Of a stretch of DNA of 64,000 nt, positions 45,751 through 57,477 are shown piece after piece. The position numbers and the translations under genes are program-made. The notes beneath the pieces are model-generated. The model searched no databases, was not told the origin of the DNA, and worked only from the letters and a program-made list of their open reading frames with translations. Each line of letters starts with the position of its first letter. Within the stretch, counting starts at the first letter, position 1. Location of the stretch: positions 248,001-312,000 of the forward strand of contig QRFJ01002518.1 in NCBI GenBank assembly GCA_006176705.1, given 5' to 3'. The stretch comes from Cocos nucifera. Its lineage: Eukaryota > Streptophyta > Magnoliopsida > Arecales > Arecaceae.

Positions 45751-47340
45751 ATGGTGAAAACTCACACTCGTAACTCAACCAGCTCCACCGACCAGTCATC
45801 CCGATGAGAGGTGCTTCCCCCTCCACCGCCAACAATGGAGGAACCGAGCTCTTCGCATCCAGCAGTCACGATGGATGCACAAGCCCAGCAACTAGTTGCA
45901 TTGACGCTGCAGGTCCTAATATTGAAGGCTGTTCACGATCTCCAACAATAGCCGCATGTAGTGGCGAAAGGCCCAGCGATGCAGGCAGAACCATCTAGGC
46001 ACAACTATCGCATCTCGAGGCACTCCACCATCCCCTCATCGAAGCGAATATCTCGACGTTTTCGTCGGATAGAGGTTCCATCTCCTCACCGCTCATGAAG
46101 AACCACCCGTTGATCGTGATGTTTCATTTTCTTATCTTCCCGTCGGAGTCAGCATAAGAGAAAATGGCCACGAGATTCGACTACCTCCTCCTCCACCAGT
46201 TCCTTGGGAGGATCAACTTTGGGGATGTCTCGTCAGTGGCAGTTCGATAACTACCAATAGAGGCTCAAGAAAATCGATCATCGACTGACCTAGATCCAGG
46301 AGAATACGATAGGAAGGTCCTCGATGGTCTTCGTATCCAAGCGGCTCCTTCTTTTTTCTCCTGCATCTTGAACAATCCGATCCTATCATGGTTCAAGATG
46401 CCACACTCCACCGACCTAGTTGATCATCTTTGGAGCTATAAAGCTCTCATGATGATCAGGGGCGAACGAGATGCTCATATGCATCAACTTCTCGACCACC
46501 CTACAGAAAGTTGCTCGAGCTTGATATTTCGAGCTTCAGCCGAAAAGCATAAACTCTTTTGGACAACTTGAGGACTCCTTCGTGGCTCACTTTAACACTA
46601 GCAGAAGGATGCCATGAACTTCTAATACCCTCTTCTCGATCAAATAAAGAGAGGGAGAAACTCTTCGAGCCTTCATGATGCATTTTAATGCCGCCACGCT
46701 AGAGGTCCAAAATCTTAACAAGGATGTGGCCATCTTGACCATGAAGCAGGGTCTGTGGGATTCTCGATTCACCTAGTCGCTGAACAATAACCACCTTCGA
46801 ACTTATGCCAAGCTTCTAGAGCACATGGATAAATATATTCACACAGAAGAAGGTGTTTCTGACTAGCGCCAATAAAATAAAAAAGGTCAAAAGAAGAAAG
46901 AATGGAAGAATGATGCTTCGGTCGGACACAACCGATCCATTCCGAACAAAGAAGTAGTGTCTTTCCGACTGAACCCTATGCTGACCAATATGAAGAGTCA
47001 ATACGACACTTACACTCCCCTCTCCACTCCACGTGCGTAAATCTTAATAGAGATTGAAAGAAAGAATTACCTTCATTGACCCCCATCGATGAAGAACTAA
47101 GGCAAGGACAAGAGGAAATACTATCGATTTTATCGTGACTACAGCCATGACTTCGAATAGTGCTTCCAGCTGAAGGATGAAATCGAGGCTCTTATTCAAT
47201 GGGGATTCTTTGCCAAGTTCTAGCTTGATCACCTGATCCAGTCCCATGTCGATCAACCACCAGCATCAGAGGAGATTCATCTAAATCAACTGACAGTCGG
47301 GGTGATCAACATGATCTCTGAGTGACTAAGAGCTAGGGGA
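45751..47340 (+). pseudogene. Degenerate Tat-type gag of the outer element
   Basis: Begins at ATG 45751 (MVKTHTRNSTSS). The capsid region is in shifted frames: DLVDHLWSYKALMMIRGERD (about 46420), then GQLEDSFVAHFNTSRR (about 46560) and MHFNAATLEVQNL (about 46680). The knuckle region reads KYYRFYRDYSHDF with CFQLKDEIEALIQWG (about 47115-47210); Tat Gag normally has Cys and His in this segment. Stops are mainly TAG or TGA. There is no protease or RT downstream. Confidence 0.8.
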
Positions 47341-47868
47341 GCAACATTCGAAGAAGAATCAACTAAGAAATAATCATTTGCTCCCGAACAACAGAAAGTC
47401 ATTGACGAAAAAGTGGACAAGCTCTCCGTTGACTAAATGTTACAATCGACCGATGGTTGGCATACCATAGTCGGTATGATTCAAGAACCTACTGATGGAT
47501 GGTGATCACCAGTCGATATTTCTTTCAGCAAAGATTACCTATTGGCACATCTTAAACAATCGGTACAGTTGATCAAAATAAGTCGGTCCCCTGCGACATA
47601 ACAACCGACAAATCAGAAAGAAGACTATCTTCTACAACTCAAATAGCCGACTGACAGACCAATAGGCAATACCGATGCATAACTTTCTTATGAAATAATA
47701 AAGAAAGAAAAGCGTCAAGCTACTGGTTGTGAACTAGTTGATTTACCTCGATTAGTAAAGAACACAATCTTTATTAATTTGGCTATGGCTGAATTGAGGA
47801 ACGATTGGCTTGCACTCGATCGTCATGATCAAGTATTGGTTGATAAAAAACTGACTAAAAGTCGGTGA
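47341..47868 (+). pseudogene. Unrecognised coding-like extension after gag
   Basis: The same frame as the 3' part of gag continues for about 175 codons (SFAPEQQKVIDEKVDKLSVD ... DLPRLVKNTIFINLAMAEL ... RHDQVLV). It is broken only by codons that are one transition away from Gln, Arg or Trp. It matches no protease, RT or integrase motif I know. It could be a remnant of a longer Gag or an unrelated acquired segment. Confidence 0.4.
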
Positions 47869-48267
47869 GAAACCAATACAAGGTTGGCTTATCTCCGACC
47901 TATAAATATTTCAACAAACGACTAAGTATTGGCTGGTTAGAAAACTGACTTTAAGTCAATTAAAAATTAGTCGATGATTAGTTACATGAAATTGACTAAT
48001 GATTAGTTGACAACCGATCAATCAAAATTTTACAAATGAACTTCGTTCGTCTAGACTAAATTAGGAAGATGACTCAACTCGTTCGACAAAGATGAATCGA
48101 AAGCTGATAGATGATGTTAGTTTAAATTTGACTACTGGATGATGGACAATCATTAATGGCAGGCAGCAGAATAAAGCTTGAAGTAATGCCACATGTCGAC
48201 TCCCTGCTATGGTGTGAAGTACAAAATCATTACACTGAACTTGAAGTGGGGAATAACTATTGGGGGC

Positions 48268-49476
48268 TGTCAATCTACCATCCGACTCACCAACCCAACC
48301 AACAGACCATCAAACATCGATGGATGTTCGTCGGCTGATGATTGATGATGGATGATGGATGGTTGATGAGTTACTCGATGAACCACCGATCGATCGACTC
48401 GACGATCGATGTTTCACTAACCCAGTCGATTGTTGATCAATTAGTTGAAGGATGGCAATTAACACTCGATCAATCATGGCCACTAAAAAGGCTACCCAAA
48501 AGATCAACACTCATCGATCCATCAACTGTCCTACTGACACATTGACGGAAGCGTCGACATATGACCATCCGATGGATAATCGGACTGACAAGCAACAATC
48601 GATGATTGCTTCTTCCAACCGACTAACCATCAATCGAAAATCATTAAGGAAACAATCGACTTAAAGCCCTTCAATCGAGATCGATTGATACAAAATCAAC
48701 AGACCAATAATTGATCGGCATAAAATCAGCTGATCGATGATCCATTGGCACAAAATTAACTAACCGATGATCGATCGACACAAAGACAGTCGATCAATGA
48801 CCTATCGGCATGATCGATAATCGATCGACATAAAGATAGCCAATCAACGATCTGTCAGTATAAAATCAATCGATCGACGATCGATCGGCATAAAATCAGC
48901 CAATCAATGATTCATCGGTACAAAATTAATCAATCGACGATCAGTCGACACAAAGTCAGCCAATAGATGATCCATTGGTACAAAATCAATCGATCGATGA
49001 TCCATTGGCACAAAGTCAACTGACCGACGATCCATCGATATAGAATCAACCGACTGATCGATGATCGATCGATCTCAAATCAACCGACTAATCGATGGGA
49101 GCTCTTCAAACAATCTATCCGACTTTCGATCGGTCCTACAAAACCACCCTCGAGAAGAGAAGGCAACGATAATTAGTGGATAGTTTTAATTACTTATCCA
49201 TGATCATACTACACTGAAAAAAGAGGAATCTACATACTCAGCGGTTATCATTCCGATAATTATAAAAGAGAGGTAACCTGATCAGTTTGGGAGGACACAT
49301 CTAATACTTTTAGAACAATCTTTATCATTTTGCTCTTCATTTTTCTTGTTCAACCAGTCCACTCTATTAACTTAAGCATCGAAGGGTCCCCACCGAAGCC
49401 AACTCCAGTCAATGCGAACTTGCTCTTGCAGATTTTTCGATGTTCGATCATAGGTGCAAGTGGATTGACCGCAACA
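48268..49476 (+). repeat. 3' LTR of the outer element
   Basis: 1209 bp, TGTCAATC...CGCAACA, preceded by the purine run TTGGGGGC. It contains the 30-bp GATCGATC repeats (about 48670-49075) and TATAAAAG (49261-49268). It shows the uninterrupted LTR, and so the site where the Tat element inserted in the other copy. Confidence 0.88.
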
Positions 49477-50128
49477 TTAGGGATGAAGAAAATAGAAAAA
49501 AAATCAAAAAAAAATTAAAAAATTTAAAAATTTAAAAGAGAAAATCTTTTGCATATAGGTTGATTTTTATTTTATTTTATTTTTGGAGATTTTATGGGAA
49601 AGGAGAGCAATGGAGAGAGATCAGAGGAGAATCTTAGGTTTCGATTGGGGTTTTTTTCTACAACATATGAAATTTTGTGGGAGTTGCAGCGGTGGGAGCT
49701 GGTTTCTTGAGGTAAGACCATTTTCCATAAACTGATTTTTTTCCTTTTTGCTTCTTTTCTTTTTTCATTTCACTTCATTTTTTTCCATTTCATTCTCTTC
49801 AGTCAGCTGGGTTTGGATATCCAAATAATCCAACCCAAATAAAGAAAATTGGATAGGTTCGAAAACTCGATGGGTATACCAATTTTAAATTTGATGGACT
49901 TAGGATTTTTGGTTAATTTAATTTATCATCGAGTTTGGGATGGATTTAAGGAGTAAGATTTTAAATGTGTTCAGATATAGGATAAATTTTGCAAGTACCC
50001 TACTCATTGACATCCATAATTTTATCTTGGAAAGAAAAATTTAAGTTGAAAAAATTATAGGGACAATCCTCCAAATTTGGGCTATTAATATTTAAAATCT
50101 TAAAATTTAAAACTTATCAATTAGCCAT
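49477..50128. other. Short spacer between retroelements
   Basis: About 650 bp of AT-rich DNA between the outer Tat element and the Athila-like element. It includes GCCAT at 50124-50128, one copy of the Athila target duplication. No gene seen. Confidence 0.6.
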
Positions 50129-51782
50129 TGATAGGAGCACGATGTTGTCGTTAGGACACCGTGTTTATCAGTTTAATCCGACTTCTTAAAATTATTGAAA
50201 ATACGTAGATAGCAGTGAGTCGGGTCGAATCCATAGAGAAGGTAGTGTTTTTAGATTTAAAATCTTTGATTTTATAAAAAAAAAGATAAAAAAGAAGAGT
50301 TTCGAGATCAAAAGTGAAGTCAGAAAATAAAAAGCAAAAATTAAAAGATGCAGGAATTTAAACTTGGTACTAAGATCTACTAATTAGATCTTAGCATCTA
50401 CTTGCAATAAAAAAATAATAATTAAAGTGTGAAAATTAAATTACAATAAAAATTAAAAGTAAGAAATTAAAATACAAAAATAAAATTTTTATTAATTAAA
50501 ATTTTAGAATTTAAATACATAGAAATTTAAAAAGAAAAGATAATAAAATAAAATAGCCTGATCTCTGATCTTGGATCGGCATTGGCAGAAAGATGGTGTA
50601 GAAGCTCGGCTCTTCTTCTCGGCACCCGTTGCTTCGAAGCAGCCTTTAACCCATAGCCTGGCTTCGCCCTGTACCAAAGCTTCACCTTGATCGGAGATGT
50701 TGATTTCTGGATGGCCTAGGGGTCCTTTTTATAGAGCTAGGAGGGCTGGATATTTTTTTCTAAAGGCAATATGGGACTAATGGCCTTTGTAATCATCAAA
50801 ATACAAAGAAATTTGGATAAAATTTGAATCAAAATAGCTCTGATACATGACTCTGATAAATCTGATAAAATCCAGCCATTCAATAGAAATCCAACGGTCC
50901 AAAAATCATCAAAATCGGATGCAGATCAAGCTCAGATCGGGTCGGATTAAATTCTGGCCGTTGGATCGCGCTTGATGGAGGAAATCTGGCCGCAAATCAT
51001 GCGCCTTCGAGGAGTTTGATCACCGTCGGGAGCTTTCTGGACCATCGGATCATCGCCTGGATCGAGCGCTGCCATCCGATGGTGATCCGCGTGATGTCTT
51101 GTAGCTGAATAAAATTCGGAAGCAACCACAGCCGTCCGATCCTGACCGCAAACAACCACATCCGTCCGATCGCGCAATCAACTGTTCCCATGGACCGCGT
51201 AGGACCGGCCGCACCGCACACCGCAACCAATCAGCGCTTCTGTCCGACGGAAAAAAGACTAAATTACCCTTGTGAGCCGCGATAAATTTCTGTAGACCCT
51301 TTAAGGGGTCTAGGTCCACCACGTGGCAATCTCTGATTCGCCGGAATTTTGCTGAGCTGGCGGTCCACGCCTGGATCGTGGACCGGCTGATGGCTTCAAT
51401 GGCTGAGTCGGCTTTGATGGCTTGGCTTGGCTTGGTGGCTCGGCTTGGCTTGGTGGCTCGGCTTGCGGAGCCGGCTGAGCCATTTTCTTTTTTATTTAAT
51501 TTTTATTTATTTTATATCTTTTAAAAATTCATATCTTTTCCATTTTAGCTCCGTTTTACTTGAAATTTATTTCGTTGTGATCAAAAAAATGAGCTCTTTC
51601 TATTGATAATAAAATTTTATTTTTTAATTTTTATTATTTTTATTATTTTTTAATTAATTTTTTAATTAATAAAAATATGAATTTTTCAAAAATTATATAT
51701 AAATTGATTATTAATTCTTAAAAATTAATATAAATTAATTAATAAATTAATACTTTTATTGATGAATTTATGATGCTTATCA
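50129..51782 (-). repeat. 3' LTR (minus orientation) of the Athila-like element
   Basis: 1654 bp, TGATAGGAGC...GCTTATCA on the + strand. It is paired with 55750-57382; both contain the same internal segments (GATCTCTGATCTTGGATCGG, GGCTTGGCTTGGTGGCTCGG). Confidence 0.92.
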
Positions 51783-52084
51783 CACCCCCCAACTTAAGCT
51801 TTGCTCGTCCTCGAGTAAAGAAAGAATTTAGTTTTAAATACCTTTTAACTTTAGAGTTTCGAATTTTACCTAAGCAATTTTCAAAATGGCCATTGATATT
51901 CAGTAGAGCTTAAATGAGATATATCATTGGGGTATTAATACTTATCAATAGAAAAATTAAGTAAAGAACATTAAATTTTTCAGAACTTTTTCTAAATTAT
52001 TCCACTTTTATCTCTGATTTGTCTAAACTTTCATATAGGCAGGTGTATTGCTACTTCCATCCTTCATTTATTAATTTTTATTTT

Positions 52085-52160
52085 CACATTGCCCACTTTT
52101 TGATGCGAATATCATTGCTTACTTAGGCAACGGGACCCGGTTACTCGGTGGGAAACCAAT

Positions 52161-52196
<36 letters not shown>

Positions 52197-52450
52197 GTTG
52201 TACCACTATTGAGTGTCTTAACTCCTTAAGCTTTCTATTTGATCCATGTAGCGAGTCTTGGGCCAATGACTCCCAAACCAGTTGGCTTTAGGGCACTAGG
52301 TATAGAATACCCCTCGGGCTTACTAGCTCGAATCAAATAGGCTACGAGTTAAGACTAGCTTTACAACGAGCTTCTTTGCCCTTCCCACCTTTTGACGCGA
52401 AACTCAATGCTTGCTTAGGCAAAGAGGCCCGGTTACTCAGTGAGAAGTAC
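52085..52450. repeat. Duplicated ~60-bp segment inside the Athila-like element
   Basis: Two copies of a segment with GCTTACTTAGGCAACGGGAC / GCTTGCTTAGGCAAAGAGGC, then CCGGTTACTC, lie at about 52095-52155 and 52385-52445. Between them is a poly-T run of about 32 bases (52163-52194). No coding role is seen. Confidence 0.7.
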
Positions 52451-53445
52451 TTGGAAAACTATTTTATTAAAATAAATTTTTATATGAAGAAACGTATAGT
52501 TACCCTACACAAGCCTATAAAAAGTAGACTTTTCTTTGATGCTAGTAGAAATAATTAGAAATGCTCCAAGAAAAAAATTTTTATGTTCTGGACTTAACTC
52601 TTTATTGAATTTTCTTAATACTTGATTCCTCAATATCTCACAGATTCTCTGATCTGTGTATCAATTTTCTTTTAAAAATGCTTAGTTTAATTCGATTCTT
52701 AAGCATAATCAAGTATCTAAATACTAAATACTAACTTTTTCGAGGACTTAAAATTTTAAATTTTTTTTTTTTTTCTCTCCCCCCAACTTAATCGACATTG
52801 TCCTCAATGGAGAAGAAAAAATAAAGGATGTAATAAAGAACATGGAAGAATACACCTAACTCAGTATATATATTATATATTTTTTTTGGTCCAGCACATG
52901 CCTTTGAAAATTTGAGCTCTCCCTCCAACTTATTCAAATTATCCTAAAAAAAAATAAACTAAAAAGATAAATTAGATAAAAACTAAATATTGGGTTGCCT
53001 CCCAACAAGCGCTAAGTTTACCGTCTTCAGCCAGACACAATGTAGCTCACTATCCTGTGTCGAATATTGGATTGACAAATTCCAATGGTTTTGGATTGCC
53101 AATCTCAGAAAGATTGATTTATTAATCCCATTATTGATATAATTCTTTGTTAATTTTAGGGATATAATTTTATGATTCCATTCTCAGACCCATGTTTATT
53201 AAGAATTACTCCTATTTGTTCTTCTAAAATGCTCATGAATGGAGTTTTTGTATTAGGAGTTAAGTTTGATTCAATGGGTGCTGGAATGGTGACTAAAGGC
53301 GGTTTTAATTCTGGAGGTAAATTAATGTGATCCTTGCTTAAACAACTCCATTGACATTTCATTACATGCCTTTTGATTTTTATAAGAAGAACCAGCTTCT
53401 AGGGTTGAAGGGAATAGGACATTAGGTTTATAAGTCTCGGGTAAA

Positions 53446-54378
53446 TCATCTATTCTCTTTTTCCCTTATTTCTATCTCATTTAAACTGGAACTAGCATCA
53501 GTACTAATTCCTGGCTTGGGTTCTTCTATGTGGTTAGTCTCAGTACTAACCAGTTCCTCTAAATTTTTATTTTGGCTAGCATCAGTACTAGCCTCTCTCA
53601 CCTGGTCTTGGTATGGGTCCATAAGAATCCTATAGCTTTTAAGTTCAGGAATTACTTTGGTATTCTCAAATTGGAGATTCTTAGATGAAACATTAGATTG
53701 ATAATTTAATCCAGGTGGTTGGTGGTCATTAGGTGGGTTGTTTGAAATTGGTAGGTTCGGTAGTTGATCTAGTTCTCTCCTCATGTTAGACTCAACTAAT
53801 TGTCCTATTTGAGCTTCTAGTCTGGCGATAGATTGCTGTTGAGTTAGAATTAATTGTTGAAGTTGGTTAAATCTATCATCAGCTAGATTGGTCTGTTGAG
53901 GAGGTGGGTATGAAGGCTGATTATAATATGATGGCTGGTTAAACTGACTAGGCTGACCATTATTATAGGCATAATTTTGATAATTTTGCTCAAGTGAAAT
54001 TTGGGTCTGAGCCTGAGTCTGTTGGGATGTCCAAGAAAAATTAAAGTTACTCCAATCTGAATTATATGAATTTGAAAATGGGTCATTAATCAATTTGGAG
54101 TATCCTTGAGTAGCTTGAACTTGTTCTTGGATAAAATATGGAAACTGTGCAGTCATAGGACATTCACTTACATGATGGGTTGGACTAGCACAGATTGAAT
54201 AATTCTCCTGATAATTAGAAGATGATGTGAATTGTACAGGAGATTGTTGACCTAGGGTTAGGAGTTGATCTATTTTCTGAGCAAGAAGGTCAACTTTATC
54301 TAATTTTTGGACTATTAGATTCATATTAGCCATTTGATTATTATGTTTAATGTGAATCAACCATTCAATTAAGTTCAA
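53446..54378 (-). CDS. Athila-type Gag, C-terminal part
   Basis: An open frame of 310 codons. It starts with a leucine-rich stretch (IVQKLDKVDLLAQKIDQLL) that may be a coiled coil. A knuckle-like CASPTHHVSECP follows at about residues 63-74; the usual first Cys of the CxxC pair appears replaced, since the sequence reads SICAS. Next come a Gln/Asn/Tyr/Pro-rich linker and the helix LEAQIGQLVESNMRRELDQLP. This order is that of the C-terminal half of Athila Gag. The capsid half is absent upstream, so the start Met is only the first in-frame ATG. No pol follows. It is open, unlike the other retroelement genes here. Confidence 0.75.
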   Translation of the reverse strand: MNLIEWLIHIKHNNQMANMNLIVQKLDKVDLLAQKIDQLLTLGQQSPVQFTSSSNYQENYSICASPTHHVSECPMTAQFPYFIQEQVQATQGYSKLINDPFSNSYNSDWSNFNFSWTSQQTQAQTQISLEQNYQNYAYNNGQPSQFNQPSYYNQPSYPPPQQTNLADDRFNQLQQLILTQQQSIARLEAQIGQLVESNMRRELDQLPNLPISNNPPNDHQPPGLNYQSNVSSKNLQFENTKVIPELKSYRILMDPYQDQVREASTDASQNKNLEELVSTETNHIEEPKPGISTDASSSLNEIEIREKENR

Positions 54379-54419
54379 CTAAATCAGAAAAAGCGATTTC
54401 CTACCATGCATGTATTAGT

Positions 54420-55421
54420 GTAACCCTAATGTATGGTTTAAAAATTTTTAGAATATTTTTTTTTATTTATTATTATTATTATTATTTTATTATATTAAAA
54501 ATTAATTTTTTTAATTATTTTTATTTTAATTTTAATTTAATTTAATTTAATTTAATTATTAATTTTTAGTTAGTTTAATTTTTATTTTATTTTATTTTTA
54601 TTTTATTTTTAGAGGAGTAAGAAAAAGAAAGAAAGAAGAGTTCTAAAGAAGAGGTCCTAAGGAGTCCTAGAACTAAGAAGAGAAGAGAAGAATTAAGGTT
54701 TAATTAGGTTTGATGTTGGTTAGCAATCAAGTTGGTCAATCAATCCTGACTAAGGGTTATCCTAGATCTAGACAGCTCCTAACTGTCCAAGGTCACCTTC
54801 AAGCCCTCCAAGTGTAGGATTAGCCAATCAACTAGGCCAGGTAAGTGTAAGGTCGGTGGGAGTCCCCCCGTTGCTTGCCTTAGACACCAATTGTGCTTGG
54901 CCAGGTAAGCGAACGGAACCAATTAGAAACCACCTTCCTTCGGGCCCAGTCGTCCCTGAACCACTTTCCTAGACACCAGTCAAATTGACTTATCCTAACC
55001 TGGTTCAACTCTTTGGGATTCCTTGTCCTATTGAGCTCGAGTTCCTAGGGTTGATGTCTAATTGATTTTAAAATTAAAGGCTTAGGTCAATGCAGGATGC
55101 TGGTTGGTTGTTTGTGGGCTAAGGAAGGGTGATCAAATCCCCACCTTATCTTGTTTAATTGGGTTGTGCCCTTAATTTGATTTAATATGAATATGCAAAA
55201 AAAAAAAAATTCAATCAAAGGGTTCTATGCAATTTAAACTAGATGCATGTAACTAATTGTATTCTGAAAGGCTTACCTTGCCTCCAGCAATCACCAAAAA
55301 AAAATAAAAATAAAAAATAAAAATAAAACTAATATGATGCATGCTCTAAATAGTTAAGGTTTCTAATCTTATCATGAGGCTTTTAATTAGGTTTAAATGA
55401 ATATTTTTTTTAAATTAATTT

Positions 55422-55453
<32 letters not shown>

Positions 55454-55620
55454 GGAAAGAGTACTAGGGTTAGAATTGATCTCACCAAGCAAAACTTCTG
55501 ATTCTTTTTATTCTTTAATCTTTTTTTCTGCAAAATAATAAAAAAAATTAGCAAGCAATATTTATAAGAAAGTAGAAATTTTATTTATAATTTATTTATA
55601 GAAAAATTAAAGAGATCAAA
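54420..55620 (-). other. 5' leader region of the Athila-like element
   Basis: About 1.2 kb between PBS and gag, in element orientation. It is AT-rich near 54450-54600 and 55290-55450. The middle (54700-55140) is more balanced, with repeated CCAGGTAAG words, but I see no open frame or known domain. Confidence 0.5.
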
Positions 55621-55627
55621 AATTTAA

Positions 55628-55749
55628 TATCCATGCCTTCCCCGGTAACGGCGCCAAAAACATGATAGGTTTGCCAGAATTATTTTTAATAAATCAAAGA
55701 AATCAAAATCAAAAATCAAAAACCTTCCCCGGCAATGGCGCCAAAAACT
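55628..55749 (-). other. Tandem pair of primer-binding-site-like sequences
   Basis: Two copies of CCTTCCCCGG(CAA/TAA)(T/C)GGCGCC, at about 55636-55661 and 55722-55747. On the minus strand these are TTGGCGCC-type PBS. The copy at 55722 abuts the LTR. The other is followed by ATGATAGG, which looks like a remnant of the LTR end. Confidence 0.75.
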
Positions 55750-57382
55750 TGATAGGAGCACGATGTTGTCATTAGGACACCATATTTATCAGTTTAATCC
55801 GACTTCTTAAAATTATTGAAAATACGTAGATAGCAGTGAGTCGGGTCGAATCCACAGGGAAGGTAGTGTTTTTAGATTTGAAATCTTTGATTTTATAAAA
55901 GAAAAAGATAAAAAAAAGAGTTTCGAGATCAAAAGTGAAGTCGAAAAATAAAAAGCGAAAATTAAAAGATGCAGGAATTTAAACTTGGTACTAAGATCTA
56001 CTAATTAGATCTTAGCATCTACTTGCAATAAAAAAATAATAATTAAAGTATAGAAATTAAATTATAATAAAAATTAAAAGTAAAAAATTAAAATGCAAAA
56101 ATAAAATTTTTATTAATTAAAATTTTAGAATTTAAATACATAAAATTTAAAAAGAAAAGATAATAAAATAAAATAGCCTGATCTCTGATCTTGGATCGGC
56201 ATTGGCAGAAAGATGGTGTAGAAGCTCGGCTCTTCTTCTCGGCACCCGTTGCTTCGAAGCAGCCTTTAACCCATAGCCTGGCTTCGCCCTATACCAAAGC
56301 TTCACCTTGATCGGAGATGTTGATTTCTGGAGGCCTAGGGTCCTTTTTATAGTGCTAGGAGGGCTGGATATTTTTTTCTAAAGGCAATGTGGGACTAATG
56401 GCCTTTGCAATCATCAAAATATAAAAGAATTTGAGTAAAATTTGAATCAAAATAGCTTTGATATGTCTCTGATAAATCTGATAAAATCCAGCCATTCAAT
56501 AGGAATCCAACGGTCCAAAAATCATCAAAATCGGATGCAGATCAACTCAGATCGGGTCGGATTAAATTCTGGCCGTTGGATCGCGCTTCATGGAGGAAAT
56601 CTGGCCGCAAATCATACGCCTGAGAGTTTGATCACCGTCGGGAGCTTTCTGGACCGTCGGATCATCACCTGGATTGAGCGCTACCGTCCGATGGTGATCC
56701 GCATGATGTCTGTAGCTGAATAAAATTCGGAAGCAACCACAGCCGTCCGATCCTGACCGCAAACAACCACATCCGTCCGATCGCGCAATCACTGTTCCCA
56801 TGGACCGCGTAGACCGCACCACACACCGCAGCCAATCAGCGCTTCTATTGCCGAGCGAAAAGACTAAATTACCCTTGTGAGCTGCGATAAATTTCTGTAA
56901 AGGGGTCTAGGTCCACCACGTGGCAAGCTCTGATTCATCGGATTTTGCTGAGCTGGCGGTCCACGCCTGGATCGTGAACCGGCTGATGGCTTCAACAGCT
57001 GAGTCAGCTTTGATAGCTTGGCTTGGCTTGGTGGCTCGGCTTGGCTTGGTGGCTCGGCTTGCGGAGCCGGCTGAGCCATTTTCTTTTTTTTTATTTAATT
57101 TTTATTTATTTTATATCTTTAAAAATTCATATCTTTTCTGTTTTAGCTTTGTTTTACTTAAAATTTATTTCGTTGTGATCAAAAAAATAAGCTCTTTCTA
57201 TTGATAATAAAATTTTATTTTTTAAATTTTTATTATTTTTTATTATTTTTTAATTAATTTTTTAATTAATAAAAATATCAATTTTTCAAAAATTATATAT
57301 AAATTAATCATTAATTTTTAAAAATTAATATTAATTAATTGATAAATTAATACTTTTATTGATGAATTTATTATACTTATCA
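55750..57382 (-). repeat. 5' LTR (minus orientation) of the Athila-like element
   Basis: 1633 bp, with TG...CA ends and the partner at 50129-51782. It adjoins the PBS and is followed by GCCAT (57383-57387). Confidence 0.92.
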
Positions 57383-57477
57383 GCCATCAAAATTTTAAAT
57401 TCATTACAATATGGATGAGCCATCTATCTTCATTACAAAACACATCACATGATTGTCACTTGATAACTAAACTTTTG

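Larger units (their letters stand above)
32824..49476 (+). mobile_element. Outer gag-only Tat-lineage (Ty3/gypsy) LTR element, split by a nested Tat element
   Basis: The 5' LTR is in two pieces (32824-33829 and 45532-45696), because another element sits inside it. The 3' LTR is 48268-49476, and the internal part (45697-48267) is only 2.6 kb. A PBS-like ATTGGCAC follows the 5' LTR, and a polypurine run TTGGGGGC precedes the 3' LTR. Only gag is coded: there is no protease, RT, RNase H or integrase. It therefore resembles the non-autonomous 'TR-GAG' class and would need enzymes from a full Tat relative. I found no matching target duplication at the outer ends, so one end may be rearranged. Confidence 0.8.
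50129..57382 (-). mobile_element. Gag-only Athila-like LTR retrotransposon, minus strand
   Basis: Two LTRs (50129-51782 and 55750-57382) are nearly identical in long stretches, and the element is flanked by GCCAT (50124-50128 and 57383-57387). On the minus strand, PBS TGGCGCCATTGCCGGGG lies next to the 55750-57382 LTR, so that is the 5' LTR. A polypurine TTGGGGGGTG borders the other. The 4-kb interior codes only for the C-terminal half of an Athila-type Gag; no pol is present. It is therefore non-autonomous, and the clean target duplication and similar LTRs suggest a fairly recent insertion. Confidence 0.9.

Noticed and set aside
51050..51322. Open frames in the Athila-like LTRs (also 56442-56822)
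   Set aside because: Located fully in LTR sequence, present in both copies with frame changes between them, and without known domains.
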